DNA of 64,000 nt, taken from the NCBI RefSeq assembly GCF_003966975.1, contig NZ_AP018437.1, positions 1 to 64,000 of the forward strand, in the 5' to 3' direction. Positions 24,226 to 33,667 of the stretch are shown in pieces. Numbering within the stretch: position 1 is the stretch's first letter; the number at the start of each line of letters is the position of its first letter. The position numbers and the translations under genes are program-made. The notes under the pieces were generated by a model. It was given only the letters and a program-made list of their open reading frames with translations, made no database searches and had not been told where the DNA came from. Source of the stretch: Pelolinea submarina (GTDB taxonomy: Bacteria > Chloroflexota > Anaerolineae > Anaerolineales > Anaerolineaceae).

Positions 24226-24628
24226 AACCACAGATGAACGCATATAAACTCAGATCCCCTCTCCCCTATGAGATAAGATCAGGAGGTGGTGAATGATGCA
24301 ACTCAATCTTCTAGAAAAAATGTCAGGCAAGAATGCCTGACCTACCGGAGAATTACGAGATAAGAAGAACAGGGGAATTCCGAGGATGCTTCTGAATTAA
24401 CGAGTTCAGCCTGCGGTTTTTTACCACAGATAGACACAGATAAATACTTTTTCTTTTTTATAATTGATTCACACAGGTATTCTTACCGATTTAATCTTTT
24501 TAACCTTCGAAAAAACCGGGAGCGTCGCGATCTGCTTTCGAAGGGCTCACGATGACACGAGAGGGGATCATCTGTGTGCATCATTTATTAATAAGTATCC
24601 AAGTCTCTTATCCGGGTTTATCCGTGGA
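24226..24628. repeat. gene-free gap filled with short repeat remnants
   Basis: No gene is seen. The gap holds two copies of an ACCACAGATnnACACAGATAAA-type repeat (24228-24255 and 24423-24445), a degenerate CCTCTCCC...GGAGGTGG hairpin (about 24257-24290), a GTAG-headed hairpin (24322-24345), a partial copy of the lysS terminator (24403-24421), and a wobble-paired CGTCGCGA/TCACGATG hairpin (about 24524-24556). It resembles the gap before rplS. Confidence 0.55.
24322..24345 (-). repeat. GTAG-headed hairpin (REP-like)
   Basis: On the minus strand it reads GTAG followed by GTCAGGCA-TTCT-TGCCTGAC, a perfect 8-bp stem. It matches the layout and core of the element at 16780-16803. Confidence 0.5.
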
Positions 24629-25657
24629 TCAATCTTCTCTTAATTGCTCTCGGATGTATTGGGCGATAATCACCGTAGCAGCGGGCGCTTCATCGTATGC
24701 CAGATGTATGCTGTCGCGGTACATATCCGCTGTAAGCCGGTCTTCTTCAGCCAAATCCATGTAAATACCGCCGTTCTCTTCAATGTAAGCCCGCAGCGCT
24801 TGTTGGTAGGCTGTCATCTCAGCCGTGTCCGGCGTGCCTTGGGCTTGAGCGCGGTACTTGACCCGGATAAAAACCGGCGTGATTCCCGCACTGCGCGCAT
24901 CCTGCAGCATGAGTGGCAGGAAGGAATCCTCAACGCGCGCCGTAAAATCATAATTGCGGGATTGATCCAGCGAAGAGTCCAGGTTACGCACCAGTTCTTC
25001 CCATAGAAAAGCATTGATGTGGTACTCGTCAAAAATCTGGTCGAAACCGTTATCCACACAGGTATCATCGCAAGCCAACAGCATCCCCGGCAGCCAGTCA
25101 CGCACCAGCGTGACCGTGTTCTGATAAATCTCCGAACGGTAGGCAAACAGCGGGAGATAACGTTCCGGTATATGCAGCAATGGATTTTCATCGGCGGAAA
25201 TCGCCAATGCATATACGTCCGCATCGCTGGTTGTGGCGGTTTCCTCAAGGCGCGCGCGATAACTGCCGTTGGTCAGATAACCCGGCACGGTCAATGTTAC
25301 CCCGCGGAAGAAAAAGAAAACCATCTGCGGCGGGTTTTTGGCTTCCAGAATTTGATGGCGGAAAAACAGGTACCAGTAAGCCGAACCGGTTGCGGGCGCC
25401 GAGAAAATGAGCGTTTTCTTGTCCAATATCTGGCTGAAATTCTCCGCGTTTAATTCACGGATGGCTGAATCTCCCACCACCACTACCTCCGGTTCCGCCT
25501 TATTAATTTGGTCACGGTAATCGGTACGCAGGGGTTCTTCGAACGTCTCCACTTTGTTTACCGGATAATCCAGTTTATAGGTATTCACCACGGCCAGATT
25601 CAACAACAAAAAAATGACCAGGAAAGCAAGCAGGAAGGTAAGGAATGTTCTCTTCAT
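24629..25657 (-). CDS. SGNH-hydrolase-like protein, MBOAT partner
   Basis: The 342-residue protein (from this start) has one N-terminal membrane anchor (TFLTFLLAFLVIFLLLNLAV, about 4-23) and an extracytoplasmic domain. The block I motif is VVVVGDSAIREL and the C-terminal catalytic-like block is RDSIHLAY, as in SGNH/AlgJ/DltD-like proteins. It overlaps the expected operon junction with the MBOAT gene, which ends 2 bases from its ATG. The pair probably O-acylates a surface polysaccharide; substrate is unknown. The frame extends upstream to 25702, but only this start fits the membrane anchor. Confidence 0.82.
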   Translation of the reverse strand: MKRTFLTFLLAFLVIFLLLNLAVVNTYKLDYPVNKVETFEEPLRTDYRDQINKAEPEVVVVGDSAIRELNAENFSQILDKKTLIFSAPATGSAYWYLFFRHQILEAKNPPQMVFFFFRGVTLTVPGYLTNGSYRARLEETATTSDADVYALAISADENPLLHIPERYLPLFAYRSEIYQNTVTLVRDWLPGMLLACDDTCVDNGFDQIFDEYHINAFLWEELVRNLDSSLDQSRNYDFTARVEDSFLPLMLQDARSAGITPVFIRVKYRAQAQGTPDTAEMTAYQQALRAYIEENGGIYMDLAEEDRLTADMYRDSIHLAYDEAPAATVIIAQYIREQLRED

Positions 25658-25658
25658 A

Positions 25659-27017
25659 TTAGAAAGCCGTATAGACAAAATCCTGCAACCCCGAAGCCGC
25701 AAAAATCACCAAAACGGAGGCTAACAGGGCATAAACCACCGGTTCGATAATACGCCGGGCCCGCCCGGAATGTTCCGCCAGCGCCAGCAGGAGCAGCGGA
25801 AGAGTATACACAAGAATCATAGGCATCACCGCCAGCAGCGTGATGCGGTTGTTGCCGGAAGCCCCCCAGGGGGCATGCAGGCAGGTATTGACCAGCCAGG
25901 GCAAATCAGGCGCACGGAAGATGCCCCATCCGGCCACCACCAGAGTGAAAGTTACCCCCCATGAAATTATTTTAAGCGGCCAGGCCCCGGCCCTCACCTT
26001 GCCCCACCCGCTGACCTGGGTGATAGCCAGCAGTAGGCCGTAATAAAACCCCCACAATAAGAAAGTCCAACCGGTGCCGTGCCACAGCCCGCTGAGCAGC
26101 ATCGTCAGAATAGGCGCAGCCCAATCCGCCCACCCACGCCGGCGGCCGGCCGCTTGCAGCATCCAACGCCGCAGCGGGAAGAAGACATAATCGCGCAGCC
26201 AGTGCGAGAAGGTCATGTGCCAACGGTTCCAGAAATCCTGCGGGGTCAGTGCCAGATAAGGATGGTCGAAGTTCGGGGATGTCTCAAAACCCAGCAGGCA
26301 GGCCGCACCGCGCGATAAATCGGTATAACCGGAAAAGTCCGCGTACAGTTCAAAGGCATACCCCAAAGAACCGGCCGCAAAGAGCAGGCGGCTGGGTAAA
26401 TCAAGGCGGAAGATGCGGTTAACGATGATTTCGAGATTATCCGCTATCGCCATTTTCTTGAACAGCCCCAGCAGGAGCAGCGGGAAAGCGCGCGCGATTC
26501 TCTGCCAACTCAAATCGCGCGGCTGCCGGATTTGCGAAAGGAATTGTTCCGGTCGTTCAATCGGGCCGCTGAATATCTGGGGATAAAAGGAGACATACAA
26601 GGCATAATCGGTAAAACGCAAAGGTTGTGACAATCGTCCGCGGTAGCTGTCCAATAAATACGCCAATTTTCGTAGCAAGTAAAAGGAAATGCCCAGAGGC
26701 ATGCCGAAATTCGCCAGCCAGCCATCGTCCATGGAAGCGCCATATTTGAACAGCAGCCAGACGCCGATATTGACCAGCAGACTGAAAATCAGCGCCGCTT
26801 TGCGCAGCTTCGTACGGGGAAAGGCCTGTTTGGTGATGAAGTAGTCCAACGCACTCAACAGAAACAGCAGCAGCCCCCAATTCAGGTGTCCCCAGGAATA
26901 GAGCCCGTAACCGCCCAGCAACAGCAGCATGTTATTCAAGCGGACATTGCGGCGCGTGAGCCAATAAGCCGGAAGTAAAAGCAGGACAGCATACAAAGTG
27001 AAGTTTTCCATGCGCAT
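25659..27017 (-). CDS. MBOAT family O-acyltransferase
   Basis: The 452-residue polytopic membrane protein is of the AlgI/DltB type. Family signatures are FGMPLGISFYLLRKLAYLLD, YVSFYPQIFSGPIERP, QDFWNRWHMTFSHWLRDYVF and the histidine site LLSGLWHGTGWTFLLWG. These enzymes move acyl groups across the membrane onto extracellular polymers. It comes first in a two-gene operon with the SGNH-like partner. A second in-frame ATG lies two codons after the chosen start. Confidence 0.93.
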   Translation of the reverse strand: MRMENFTLYAVLLLLPAYWLTRRNVRLNNMLLLLGGYGLYSWGHLNWGLLLFLLSALDYFITKQAFPRTKLRKAALIFSLLVNIGVWLLFKYGASMDDGWLANFGMPLGISFYLLRKLAYLLDSYRGRLSQPLRFTDYALYVSFYPQIFSGPIERPEQFLSQIRQPRDLSWQRIARAFPLLLLGLFKKMAIADNLEIIVNRIFRLDLPSRLLFAAGSLGYAFELYADFSGYTDLSRGAACLLGFETSPNFDHPYLALTPQDFWNRWHMTFSHWLRDYVFFPLRRWMLQAAGRRRGWADWAAPILTMLLSGLWHGTGWTFLLWGFYYGLLLAITQVSGWGKVRAGAWPLKIISWGVTFTLVVAGWGIFRAPDLPWLVNTCLHAPWGASGNNRITLLAVMPMILVYTLPLLLLALAEHSGRARRIIEPVVYALLASVLVIFAASGLQDFVYTAF

Positions 27018-27076
27018 GGGGATATATTAACGTAAAAACAAATCTATTGGGAGATATTCAGAGCTTTTCTGGCGAA

Positions 27077-30000
27077 TCATTCTTCAATGATGACGTTAGC
27101 TTCCCCTACAATTCCGCGAACCTCGCGCAGCATGCTATCGTTGATGCAAGTATTGTCATTGGGAAAGTCCAGGCGCACTGTTTGTCCGTTTTCCTGGCAC
27201 AGGAAGGCAAATTGGTCGCTGCCGGGTGTGGAGGTGAGGAATCCGTAAATCTGCTTCAGACGGCGGTTGTCGCGTTCGCGCGAACCGCAGCTTGCCAGCT
27301 GCAGCAGGAGCACTTTATGATTGCCATTCGGCGAGATACTTTCCGGCTCCGCTCCGGATGAGGCATCGGAAACCCGGGGAGACGTTTCACCCGGCACTTC
27401 CTGCCCAACTTCGCTTTCTGCGACATAGGACACCACCGGTGCCATGGCAGCCGTAATGCTTGCTAAAGGAGCCGCAGGCGCTTGTAAAGCCACTTCGGTG
27501 CTGCGCCCCGCGCTGAAGCTGCGTGTGTTAGCTGCGCGATCGGTCGTGTCGCCGGAAAACACCGGCCCATCTTCGGCAATATCCAACCCGCCAAAGAAAG
27601 CATCGTCGTCGTCATCCAACGGAGGCAGATCGTAATCATCCAACCTCGGGCTTTGACCCTGCACCGGCAAAGCATCCATCGGATCGTCTTCCGGATCGTT
27701 ACCCTGATCCGGGGGGATCTCTTCCAAGTAATCCACCAGCACCTTGGGATCGATCTTCTCAGTGTCCGCCTTGCCCTTGACCAGCAGCGCACCCTCACCA
27801 CGGATCACCTCGGCGTATTGCGACCAGGTGCGCGGGAAGATAACCAATTCAATACTGCCCTGCAGATCTTCCAGGGTAGCGAAGGCCATTTCAGATCCTT
27901 TTTTGGTAATAATGGTGCGGTAGCCTGCAATCTTGCCGGCTACAACCACTTCGCTGCCGTGCCTGGCTTCTTTCAGTTGGGCGCTGAAATGCGTGACACG
28001 CTTGCGGATATAGGTCATATAAGGGGAAAGCGGATGGTCTGACAGGTAAATGCCCAGCAGTTCATGTTCCCATTCAAGCTTTTCACGGCGATCCAGGGAA
28101 GTCACAGCAGGCAGGTGAATTTCTTCGTCCAGGCCTTCCACAAAGCCAAAAATGGTCATCTGTCCGGCCTCGCGCGCCTTGAAATGGCTCTCACTGACCG
28201 CCATGACATTTTCCAGGCCGCTGAGCAGGGCATGCCTGTCGGCAAAGGTATCCAGCGCACCCACTCGGATCATGGATTCCAGCGCACGCCGGCCCACCTT
28301 ACGAAGGTCTACACGGCGGGCAAAGTCATTGATGTCCTTGAACTTCCCACCGTCCGCGCGGGCTTCGGTGATCAAATCGATCGGGTTCTGGCCGACGTTC
28401 TTGACAGCGCCCAGACCGAAACGAATAACGGATTGCCCATCCCCGGTGTCTTCAATTTCAAAATCCCAACCGCTGTAATTCACGTCCGGCGGCAGAACAT
28501 CGATGCCCATGGCGCGGCAGTCGGCCACATAAAGCGCGACTTTTTCGGATTCGTTTTTGACCTGCGACAACAGCGCGGTCATATACTCAATGGCATAGTG
28601 TGTTTTCAGGAAAGCGGTTTGCACAGACACGACCCCATAATCCGCCGCGTGGCTCTTATTGAAGCCGTAATGCGCAAAACCCTCCCAATCCACAAAAATC
28701 TCATCCGCCGTTTTCTTATCAATGCCGCGTTCAACCGCGCCATTGACGAATTTTTCGTGGTGTTTCTTTAGCTCTTTTTCCTTCTTCTTGGAGATGACCT
28801 TGCGCAGCATATCCGCCTCGGCGGCGGTGTAGCCCGCCAGCCCCATGGCAGCCTGCATAACCTGCTCCTGGTAGATGGCAAAGCCGTAGGTCTCGCCCAT
28901 AATGGGTTCCAGCAGCGGGTGGCGGTAGGTGATTTCTTCCTCGCCGTGCATGCGTTTGATGTAAGAGGGAATGGTATCCATAGGCCCGGGGCGATAAAGC
29001 GCCACCATGGCGATAATGTTGTCCAGCTTGGTGGGTTTCATCTCCACCAGAAAACGGGTCATGCCCACGCCTTCCAGTTGGAACACACCGGCAGTGAGGC
29101 CTTTACCCAGGAATTCATAGGTTTCGGCGTCATCCACCGGAATATTATCGAGCGTATAGCGCACATTATGGCGCTTGAAAATCAAATCGCTGGCCTTCTG
29201 CATCACGGTCAGAGTGGAAAGGCCCAGGAAATCCACTTTGAGCATGCCCAGATGATCCAGGATGGTCATTTCATATTGGGTGACTGATTTAATCGGCACA
29301 TCTTCCGAGTTGGAAGTGGGGCGGTGCAGCGGAACGTATTCCACGATGGGTTTGTCGGAAATGATGACGCCGGCAGCGTGCGTACCCACATTGCGGGCCA
29401 CACCTTCCATACCGGCCGCCGCATCGATCAGGTCTTTCAGATATGGCTGGCTGTTATACAGTTCCTTCAGAGAAGGCACTTGTTCAATTGCTTCAGGAAT
29501 AGAAGTCGGGCGGCTGGGAACATTGGGGATCATCTTGGCAATCTGATCCACCTCATTCAGGGGAATGTCCATTACCCGGCCGACATCGCGGATGGCGTTG
29601 CGCGCGCCCATGGTGCCAAAGGTGATGATTTGGGCCACATGGTCGTGACCGTATTTATCAGCACAGTATTCCATAATCTCGGTACGCTTGTCATCCTGAA
29701 AGTCCATATCCACATCCGGCATGTTGACGCGATCCGGGTTGAGGAAGCGTTCGAAGATCAGGCCGTGGCGCAGCGGTTCCACCGAAGTAATCCCCAGTGA
29801 ATAGGCCACAATCGAACCGGCCGCGGAACCGCGTGCTTCATACCAGATATTGTGGTCGCGTGCGTACCGGCTGAGGTCCCATACGATCAGGAAGTAGGCA
29901 TCGAAACCCATCTTGTGGATTACGCCCAGCTCGTATTCCAACCGCTCCAGCACATCCTTATCATCCGCGTGTTCGTGGTAACGCTCTTTTAAGCCTTCAT

Positions 30001-30904
30001 CGCACAACTTGCGCAAGTAAGTTTGCGCGGTGAAACCCTCGGGTACTTCGAACAAGGGCAGGTGATAACCATCCGGATCCAGGTTGACGTTACAGCGGTC
30101 GGCGATTTCCAGCGTGTTGGTAATGGATTCGGGCACGTCGCTGAACAGCGCACTCATCTCTTCCGGCGAACGGAAGTAGTAGCTGTCGCCATTCATGTGC
30201 ATGCGGTGGGGGTCTGAAAGCAGCGCGCCGGTCTGGATAGCCAGCAGAATATCCTGGTAGCGGGCGTCCGAGCGGTCTACATAATGGACATCGTTGGTAG
30301 CCACGTAGCGGGCGTTATATCTCGCGCCCATCTTGAGCAATTCCTGATTAACCTGCTCCAATTCAGGCATATCGTGGCGCTGCAATTCCAGGAAAAAGCG
30401 GTCGCGTCCAAAAACGTCAAAATACCAGTCCAGCAAGGGCTGGGCGGTTTCCACACCGCGCTCCATGATGGTGTTGGGCACCTCGCCTTTGAGGCAGGCC
30501 GAGGTGGCGATCAAGCCTTCGGAATGCGCCGCCAGATAGTCTTTGTCAATGCGGGGATGGTAATAAAAGCCGTCCAACTGCGCAGCGCTGGCAATTTTCA
30601 ACAGGTTTTGATAACCGGTGTTGTTTTCCGCCAGCAGCAGCAAATGAAACGCGCGTTTGTCATATTGGGAATCTTTGTCCGTCATACCGCGGGGAGCCAG
30701 ATAACTCTCCAATCCGATAATAGGTTTAATCTCGGCAGCTTTGGCGGCATTATAAAATTCAATCACGCCGTACATGGTGCCGTGGTCTGAAATCGTCACC
30801 GCCGGCATACCGTATTCCTTCGCACGTGTCATCAATTTCTTGATGTTGCTGAAACCATCAAGCAGGGAATAATGTGTGTGAACGTGAAGGTGAACGAAGG
30901 ACAA
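27077..30904 (-). CDS. dnaE: DNA polymerase III alpha subunit
   Basis: DnaE is the replicative polymerase. The 1275-residue protein has the N-terminal PHP domain (SFVHLHVHTHYSLLDG), the catalytic aspartate motif PDVDMDFQDD, the tandem HhH region and an OB fold (VVVAGKIAGYRTIITKKGSEMAFATLED), then an acidic linker and a C-terminal domain. The start is a TTG. Two TTGs are 6 bases apart; the second (30904) has AGGAG 9 bases upstream and gives the usual family start MSFVHLH, while the first (30910) has only a 3-base gap. Confidence 0.96.
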   Translation of the reverse strand: MSFVHLHVHTHYSLLDGFSNIKKLMTRAKEYGMPAVTISDHGTMYGVIEFYNAAKAAEIKPIIGLESYLAPRGMTDKDSQYDKRAFHLLLLAENNTGYQNLLKIASAAQLDGFYYHPRIDKDYLAAHSEGLIATSACLKGEVPNTIMERGVETAQPLLDWYFDVFGRDRFFLELQRHDMPELEQVNQELLKMGARYNARYVATNDVHYVDRSDARYQDILLAIQTGALLSDPHRMHMNGDSYYFRSPEEMSALFSDVPESITNTLEIADRCNVNLDPDGYHLPLFEVPEGFTAQTYLRKLCDEGLKERYHEHADDKDVLERLEYELGVIHKMGFDAYFLIVWDLSRYARDHNIWYEARGSAAGSIVAYSLGITSVEPLRHGLIFERFLNPDRVNMPDVDMDFQDDKRTEIMEYCADKYGHDHVAQIITFGTMGARNAIRDVGRVMDIPLNEVDQIAKMIPNVPSRPTSIPEAIEQVPSLKELYNSQPYLKDLIDAAAGMEGVARNVGTHAAGVIISDKPIVEYVPLHRPTSNSEDVPIKSVTQYEMTILDHLGMLKVDFLGLSTLTVMQKASDLIFKRHNVRYTLDNIPVDDAETYEFLGKGLTAGVFQLEGVGMTRFLVEMKPTKLDNIIAMVALYRPGPMDTIPSYIKRMHGEEEITYRHPLLEPIMGETYGFAIYQEQVMQAAMGLAGYTAAEADMLRKVISKKKEKELKKHHEKFVNGAVERGIDKKTADEIFVDWEGFAHYGFNKSHAADYGVVSVQTAFLKTHYAIEYMTALLSQVKNESEKVALYVADCRAMGIDVLPPDVNYSGWDFEIEDTGDGQSVIRFGLGAVKNVGQNPIDLITEARADGGKFKDINDFARRVDLRKVGRRALESMIRVGALDTFADRHALLSGLENVMAVSESHFKAREAGQMTIFGFVEGLDEEIHLPAVTSLDRREKLEWEHELLGIYLSDHPLSPYMTYIRKRVTHFSAQLKEARHGSEVVVAGKIAGYRTIITKKGSEMAFATLEDLQGSIELVIFPRTWSQYAEVIRGEGALLVKGKADTEKIDPKVLVDYLEEIPPDQGNDPEDDPMDALPVQGQSPRLDDYDLPPLDDDDDAFFGGLDIAEDGPVFSGDTTDRAANTRSFSAGRSTEVALQAPAAPLASITAAMAPVVSYVAESEVGQEVPGETSPRVSDASSGAEPESISPNGNHKVLLLQLASCGSRERDNRRLKQIYGFLTSTPGSDQFAFLCQENGQTVRLDFPNDNTCINDSMLREVRGIVGEANVIIEE

Positions 30905-30954
30905 AGACAAATGCTCCTGATTGAGATAAACCGACTTATATGATGAACAAAGTC

Positions 30955-30963
30955 ATTATAGCA
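30955..30963 (-). promoter_or_regulatory. extended -10 promoter of dnaE
   Basis: The minus strand reads TGCTATAAT, an extended -10 box, 45-50 bases before the start codon. No good -35 match is seen, as expected for extended -10 promoters. Confidence 0.55.
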
Positions 30964-31199
30964 TGCCGGTACTTTCAGAGTTTCAGCACGCTCTTAAAAT
31001 TAATACTTTTTTAAGAATGGCCGGGGAATAGAATTCACTTCAGATCCAAATGAACAGCCTTGAAACCCCTCGATCAGTAGCCCGCGAAAAGCAACCGTAA
31101 TGTTAGAATAACGGCATACCTGCTCATCACACGCTAGCATTTTATTGTTGCCTGCGCAGTAAAAATGACGTTCTATCTGAGATCCTTATAAGGGGAAGC

Positions 31200-32180
31200 A
31201 TGAAAAAAAAGACGGCCAGATCCATCCTGATCATCATCGGCATCCTGTTTCTATCCATCATTGCCATCCGGGTACTGACGCGGACGCAAGTTTCACCCAC
31301 CGGATATCACTTCTCAGACCTGGAGGCTTCAACCACACCCACCCCTGATCCCCTACCGACCCAAGTTTATGAACAGCCTTCCATGTTGGCCAAAATAGTC
31401 CGGCAAATATTCCAAAAAAAGGATGTCCGCGTCGATCCCACCCGCATGTTGGATGCGGGACAGGCCGCAGCAGAGAATCCATATTTCGTACTATACGCCG
31501 CAGAAGGGTATCTACCGGTTGAGATCGAGTGGTGGCAGCAGGCGTCCACCGCCGTATACGAATCCGTCAGCCAACGGCTTGATACGACACTGGATGAAAA
31601 GATCTTTGTACTGTTCAGCCCACCTCAAACGGGTGATTGTCCCACACGCGGCGTAACCTTCCACGAACAGAACGGCAGCATTGTAATCTTTGCGGATGAA
31701 GGAACCAGCCGGGAGCAAATCCTGGCGACGCTCGCGCACGAATTAGGGCATGTATTCATTCAAAAGAAATTTGAGCATCTGACCGATGTAGCGTTAATCG
31801 AGGGATTAGCAACCTGGTCCGCGAGTGATTATTGGACATCCTGGAAAGAATCTGATTTTGATTCCAGCGTAAAAACATATTTAAGTAATGGTACATACCT
31901 GCCATTGTTTTCCAATTATGACCTGGAAGCGGCTTATGACAATCAATCTCCGGATTGCATAACAAATCGAGATATTTTATTAACCGAAAGCGCTTCTTTT
32001 ATTGATTTCCTCTTACAAAATTACGGAACAGAAAATTTTTCCAAGCTGGCTGAAATGAAACAGCCTGCAACTGAAAATAGCCAGGGGGCAGTCTACCCGC
32101 CGGATTATCCGGAAGTGTATGGGTTGGAACTCAACCAACTTGAATACCAATGGCTGATCAGGCTGGATCAATCAGGTTAG
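31200..32180 (+). CDS. membrane-anchored zinc peptidase-like protein
   Basis: The 326-residue protein starts with KKK and one membrane segment (about 8-25), then a Thr/Pro-rich linker. The domain outside the membrane has the zincin motif AHELGHVF (about 179-186) and IEGLATW about 20 residues later, which fits a gluzincin of the peptidase MA type. AAGGGGAAG precedes the ATG. It is a single gene divergent from dnaE. Substrate is unknown. Confidence 0.85.
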   Translation: MKKKTARSILIIIGILFLSIIAIRVLTRTQVSPTGYHFSDLEASTTPTPDPLPTQVYEQPSMLAKIVRQIFQKKDVRVDPTRMLDAGQAAAENPYFVLYAAEGYLPVEIEWWQQASTAVYESVSQRLDTTLDEKIFVLFSPPQTGDCPTRGVTFHEQNGSIVIFADEGTSREQILATLAHELGHVFIQKKFEHLTDVALIEGLATWSASDYWTSWKESDFDSSVKTYLSNGTYLPLFSNYDLEAAYDNQSPDCITNRDILLTESASFIDFLLQNYGTENFSKLAEMKQPATENSQGAVYPPDYPEVYGLELNQLEYQWLIRLDQSG

Positions 32181-32194
32181 CGGCAGTTTAAAAA

Positions 32195-32226
32195 TATAGA
32201 CCCTTGAACCAATTCAAGGGTCTATA
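32195..32226 (-). terminator. strong hairpin between convergent genes
   Basis: TATAGACCCTTGAA and TTCAAGGGTCTATA form a perfect 14-bp stem with loop CCAA. On the minus strand it is followed by TTTTT, so it fits termination of the SagB-type gene; the plus side lacks a T run. Confidence 0.75.
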
Positions 32227-32283
32227 CACCTTATAAAATTACTGTAGCTTGATAAGGGATGAGCTTCTTCGAGACAAATTCCA

Positions 32284-33024
32284 TCAGCCGCGTTTACCCA
32301 GGGTCGCCAGGTAGATGGCGAACTGGTTCTCACCATCCAGACCTAACAGCCCATTGACCAGGTCATCTTCATAGGCGCCGATGGCGCACACGCCGCAGCC
32401 AATCGCTTCCCCCAGCAGGTAAAGGTTTTGGCAGACATGCGCCGCGTCCAGGTACAGGTAGCGGTAACCGCGCTGGCAGTAGCGCCAGATGGTGCGCTGC
32501 ACATCCGCCACCCACATGAAGGTCACGGCCGAGTTGCCCACGTGCGCCTGCTTGAGGCAGGCTTCAGTCATGCGCGGGTTGAAATCGGCAGGCGCGGGCA
32601 GGTGCGCCAGTTTGTGTTCAACGGCCATGTAGCGGTACAGGCCGGGCTGCAAGCCCTCCACGCGGTTGATCATCAGGAAGGTATCCAACGGGTGGCGCGA
32701 ACCAGCGGATGGCACGGTGCGCTTGGTGATGGGTTTATCGGAGATGGATTTAATGCCCTGCGTGCCCCACAGCAGGAAAGCCAATTCCTGTATCGTCAGC
32801 GCAGTGGGCGCGTATTTGCGCAGGCTTTCGCGTTTTTCCACTAATTCAGCCAAATCCAGCTTGGGCAGCGCCATGTCTTTGCCGGCCGGCAGGGGCAGGA
32901 TTTCCGCACCCTCCGGCAGAGGCATCTCCAGCGGCGGCAGGGGTACACCCAGGGACTGCGGCGAGGGTTCCAGGTTGGCGTATTTCGTCAGGCGGACAAA
33001 TTCTTTTCCGATGGTGTTTTCCAT
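32284..33024 (-). CDS. SagB/ThcOx-type nitroreductase-fold oxidoreductase
   Basis: The 246-residue protein belongs to the FMN-dependent nitroreductase fold, SagB branch. Signs are EKRESLRKYAPTALTIQELAFLLWGTQGI, PSAGSRHPLDTFLM and the C-terminal LGEAIGCGVCAIGAYEDD. In thiazole/oxazole peptide clusters SagB oxidises azolines, but no YcaO or precursor gene is near, so this is likely a stand-alone oxidoreductase of unknown substrate. The ATG at 33024 has GAGGAG upstream; the frame also reaches a TTG at 33039 within that site. Confidence 0.88.
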   Translation of the reverse strand: MENTIGKEFVRLTKYANLEPSPQSLGVPLPPLEMPLPEGAEILPLPAGKDMALPKLDLAELVEKRESLRKYAPTALTIQELAFLLWGTQGIKSISDKPITKRTVPSAGSRHPLDTFLMINRVEGLQPGLYRYMAVEHKLAHLPAPADFNPRMTEACLKQAHVGNSAVTFMWVADVQRTIWRYCQRGYRYLYLDAAHVCQNLYLLGEAIGCGVCAIGAYEDDLVNGLLGLDGENQFAIYLATLGKRG

Positions 33025-33028
33025 TTGA

Positions 33029-33661
33029 TCACTCCTCAATCGATAAATCTTTTACCATTTTGACATATCCGGGAGAACCCGTCAAAGGGAGTTGGTGCGG
33101 ATGGGAGTAGGTCTTCACCGTTGTGAAACCGAAGCCCTTATATAAAGCAATCGCGCCTGTATTCTCCAATTCTGCCAACAATGAAACCTTATGCAAACCG
33201 CTCTGTAGCGCCAATTCGTTGGCATGTTTCAGCAGCGATTGGCCCAACCCCTTGCGGCGGAAATCCGCGCACACGGCCAAATGCGCCACGTAGAACTCGT
33301 CCCGCGCGACTTCCTCTTCATCTTTTAATATCCAGGCACGCCGGAAGAACTCAATGACCTCTACAGGAGAGTACACCCGCAGCATCTGCCAAAAAGTCCT
33401 GCGGGTTACACGGCCGAACAGCCTGCCGGGAAAAGCCAGCAGCAGCGCAGCCGGTTTACCACCCACATAGGCAAAATGAGATAACTGGTAACTGAAACGG
33501 TTGCCGGGCAGGCGAAAATAATCGCTAAGTGCCTTTCGGCCGCGTTCGGCCGAACCCAGACCGTTTTGGTAAACGCCGAACCCATAAAGGGTTTCCATCA
33601 GCAATTCACCGGCCAGATCCGCGTTTTGCGGGCCGGCCGGATGGATATTCGAATTCTCCAT
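33029..33661 (-). CDS. GNAT family N-acetyltransferase
   Basis: The 210-residue protein has the acetyl-CoA binding motif VCADFRRKGLGQSLLKHA (about 134-151) and the C-terminal ALYKGFGF common to GNAT enzymes. Substrate is unknown. It lies 6 bases after murJ and its stop is 4 bases before the next start, so murJ, this gene and the SagB-type gene form one operon. Confidence 0.88.
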   Translation of the reverse strand: MENSNIHPAGPQNADLAGELLMETLYGFGVYQNGLGSAERGRKALSDYFRLPGNRFSYQLSHFAYVGGKPAALLLAFPGRLFGRVTRRTFWQMLRVYSPVEVIEFFRRAWILKDEEEVARDEFYVAHLAVCADFRRKGLGQSLLKHANELALQSGLHKVSLLAELENTGAIALYKGFGFTTVKTYSHPHQLPLTGSPGYVKMVKDLSIEE

Positions 33662-33667
33662 TATTCG

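Noticed and set aside
24226-24628. Possible CRISPR array in a repeat-rich gap
   Set aside because: Repeats are of different types, not regularly spaced, and there are no cas genes nearby.
25050-25058. Perfect DnaA box TTATCCACA
   Set aside because: It is a single copy inside the SGNH-like coding region with no cluster around it, so it is not evidence of an origin.
32284-33024. SagB-like protein as part of an azole-peptide (TOMM) biosynthesis cluster
   Set aside because: No YcaO cyclodehydratase, precursor peptide or transporter gene is close; neighbours are a GNAT protein and murJ.
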